From assembly GCA_951213105.1 (NCBI GenBank), contig OX578153.1, positions 57,272,520 to 57,336,519 of the forward strand: DNA of 64,000 nucleotides. Reading direction: 5' to 3'. Under the pieces are notes generated by a model. It was given only the letters and a program-made list of their open reading frames with translations, did no database searches and was not told the origin of the DNA. Positions 61,810 to 64,000 of the stretch are shown piece by piece. Origin of the DNA: Amaurobius ferox (Eukaryota; Arthropoda; Arachnida; Araneae; Amaurobiidae). Within the stretch, counting starts at the first letter, position 1. Each line of letters starts with the position of its first letter. A program made the translations under genes and the position numbers.

Positions 61810-63996
61810 AACCAGAGATCGAGATAGAATTTTTCCAGAAGAGTAAAAATCCCCCCTGACTTGATGTGAAGGAGTATTTTGCTTTCCAAAGGAGTAATTT
61901 GAAGCAAATGTACAATTATCCTCAAATTTCCAGGTATTTATTAAATTTATTGTATTTTGTATAAATAAATTACAGAGTTATCGCCCAACAGGATATAAAT
62001 TTCTGACTTTTTTACGCTGAAAAAAAAAATAAGATTTAAGAAATGCACTATACTCTTTATTTGTGTTAATAAGTAAAATACATTGTATATCTGATAGCAA
62101 TAGTAATATACCTTATAAGATTTATGAAATGAGTTTTAAAATGTTTACTAAATTTTGGACTTTTGAGATCACATTTTATTAATTTCCTGTCCATTTTCCA
62201 AGTAGAGTGCCAATCTTGAATTATAAATTCGTCAAAGTATAATTAACAATGTTTTTTTCATAAAAATAACTAATTATATAATTCATGATGAAATATCTTA
62301 AAATTGTTACCTTATCTTTGGCTTAGTTTCTCCATTTGGCTGTAAACAAAGAAGGGGAAAAGAAAATGAAAAACTTATTAAGTAAAATAATTTTTATTTT
62401 TTCCTTTTATCCTTTTAAAATTCCAAGCTTTTTTGCTTTTGGCTCTTCCATAAATGAAGAGCTTTCTCAAGATTAAATTTACAAACAACATGTCCATTGT
62501 TTTCACAAAAGTTTGGATCCAGTTAAAACATCCAAATTTTTCTCACCCAGTCTGCTTCGTTTTTCAGTTCTGATTCTATTTTGTGTTCAAAATCCTCTCT
62601 TGCACCCAGCTGTTGAAAGAGGAATAACCAATGCTATTTGAGCAAGTACTGAAAATCCAGGGTACATTGGCATATCATCTACTGTGGAGGATAAAATCAA
62701 TTTGCAGAACTCATGTAATTTCATGCTAGGATTTCTTCAATATAAAGACTGCATTTGAAAAAATTATTCTCGTGATTCATTCTCTGTTACACCTAATTAT
62801 TGTTATGAAATGCATACTCTTGTTTATTAATTATTTCCGTCTAAATTTAACATTCGCCGAATTCTAATTTACTTTTGATTCTAAAACTTGTTCTTAAATT
62901 TTATTCCAAAATGATAACGCGCCAATTCTGTAATTCGGCTTCTCGGACCCACCTGCCTTGCCTGTGCTTCACGGAAAAACACAACGCAAGAAATAGTGCG
63001 CCGTCACTGTTAGATCACGACCACGTAACGAGTCTTTTGGGAGAAAGGTGTTAGTTCAAGGTTTCACCCTAATTCCACAATTTTGAAAGGTCACCTGGGA
63101 TGTTATGATAGCGGCCTACTTCTCATGTCTTGGCTATCTGAAATTTTCTTAACCAGCGACCCGTTACAGTATGTATTAGAAGTGCAAGAATTATAATGCT
63201 TTATTAATTTATTTATAGAGTCCAATCTAGAAATATTTAAAGACATTGAACAGCTAGGATTTAAAATCTGATCAAAATCAAGAAGTAAATGTATCTTCTT
63301 TAAATTGAATCTATCTTTCAAGTTTTCTACTAAATGATCTAAACATTTTATTTTAGCATTTTCAAATTATTTTTTATAATTTTCACAAACTGATAATGTG
63401 ATATCCTTAAAATAATTAATTGTTTTGTGGACGTTAGAAATTCGGATAAGTGCTTGCCAGGTTTTGATCCCTTTTTCATAATTTCTAGCCGATTTATTGT
63501 TAAAAACAATTAATTTATAACCGTGGAAAAATCAATGTCATTACTTTAGAAGATTCGTCTAACACGATAAACTATTTGAAGTACATCTATCTTTTAAGAT
63601 GGAGAGTACCGCAACAAAACCATAATCAGTGCAATGATTTATAACAAGCTTGACCCTTTGTCTGTAGCATTGCATGAATATTTTTTCTCAAAGATATCAG
63701 TTAATGCTATCACCAATGCATCATAACTTATATGGCAAGCATCAACAGCACGGCCAAGAGAGAGCCAAGAACAGCAGCAATCTCTTTTAAGCGAATGGAA
63801 GGTTCCTGCAATATTTCTTGAATTGAATTCTTATTTTCAAGCCAAATCTGTTTAATTTGCGATTGTAAAAGAGGATTATTTTCTTGACAAAATCGGTGGT
63901 ATAAAAATACGCATTACTTAATTCATAGAGCGTGTTTGCTTATTTTATAGGGTGAAATATGTGTATAGAGGCGTTATCTCGATCTCTGGTGCTAAC
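61805..63996 (-). mobile_element. Complete hAT element with 8-bp target duplication
   Basis: Element 61,813-63,988 (2176 bp). Its perfect 14-bp inverted ends are CAGAGATCGAGATA...TATCTCGATCTCTG. It is flanked by the exact 8-bp duplication GTGCTAAC (61,805-61,812 and 63,989-63,996). CAGAG ends plus 8 bp are diagnostic of hAT. Interior: a decayed transposase on the minus strand. Confidence 0.95.
62380..63940 (-). pseudogene. hAT transposase remnant (ZNF862-like type)
   Basis: Minus strand, many stops and shifts. Legible: 'SIRLKEIAAV' (near 63,800), then 'VDACHISYDALVIALTDIFE' (about 63,690-63,750 in a shifted frame); 'DRFNLKKIHLLLDFDQILNP' near 63,260-63,320; and the C-terminal dimerisation region 'YPGFSVLAQIALVIPLSTAG' followed by 'CKRGF' and 'QNRI' (about 62,570-62,680). 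That motif order matches hAT proteins related to the zinc-finger protein 862 group. The N-terminal BED/zinc-finger part is not visible. Non-functional. Confidence 0.75.
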
Positions 63997-64000
63997 TATT

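Overview
This window is repeat-rich, AT-rich animal DNA with no host protein-coding gene, tRNA gene or rRNA gene that I can support. The mix of mariner, hAT, Merlin, Ty3/gypsy and SINE copies, together with microsatellites and simple poly-A/T runs, points to an arthropod. The gag/pol style and the mariner types recall spiders and related chelicerates, but that is recollection and not proof. Almost every long open frame belongs to a transposon. The rest are shadows of repeats, microsatellites or antisense LTR.

Layout. 1-10,400: interspersed and tandem repeats, including a hAT-like insertion nested in another repeat, a 5S-rRNA-headed SINE, and one copy of a mini hairpin retroposon about 57 bp long. 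10,408-26,756: one array of two Ty3/gypsy-type retrotransposons read on the minus strand, arranged LTR-internal-LTR-internal-LTR and flanked by a single 4-bp target duplication (GTAC). Its gene order is gag-protease-integrase-reverse transcriptase-RNase H. This is the Gmr1-like order, in which integrase precedes RT, and not the usual Ty3/gypsy order. Both copies carry the same TAA stop in gag and the same 1.23-kb hAT-like element in pol, with an 8-bp target duplication (AGCTACGG). The unoccupied target site survives in a neighbouring 531-bp duplicate at 9,595-10,125.

26,757-34,100: the rest of the target sequence, a SINE cluster, a dead Merlin (IS1016/IS1595-like) transposase, a GC-rich palindromic repeat, tandem repeats and another mini retroposon. 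34,200-51,700: repeats of a superfamily (called X, Y and V here) with a palindromic left end, an internal hairpin and a GT microsatellite at a fixed place, plus a full-length mariner with TIRs, a dead ORF of an uncharacterised repeat-associated protein, and SINEs. 51,700-64,000: an exon-like 300-bp tandem repeat split by a second full-length mariner, more X/Y copies, a 5S-headed SINE with perfect target duplications, a Tc1-like fragment, and a complete hAT element (61,813-63,988) with an 8-bp target duplication.

The least expected system is a set of five insertions of only 51-65 bp, each flanked by a 13-16 bp target duplication. They have consistent 5' ends and fold into a two-level hairpin whose stems change in sequence but keep pairing. 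The same hairpin forms the 3' tail of the 5S/tRNA SINEs, so it looks like a retroposition tag able to move alone. A close second is the Gmr1-like order combined with the tandem array. All comparisons were made by eye; no database search was possible.
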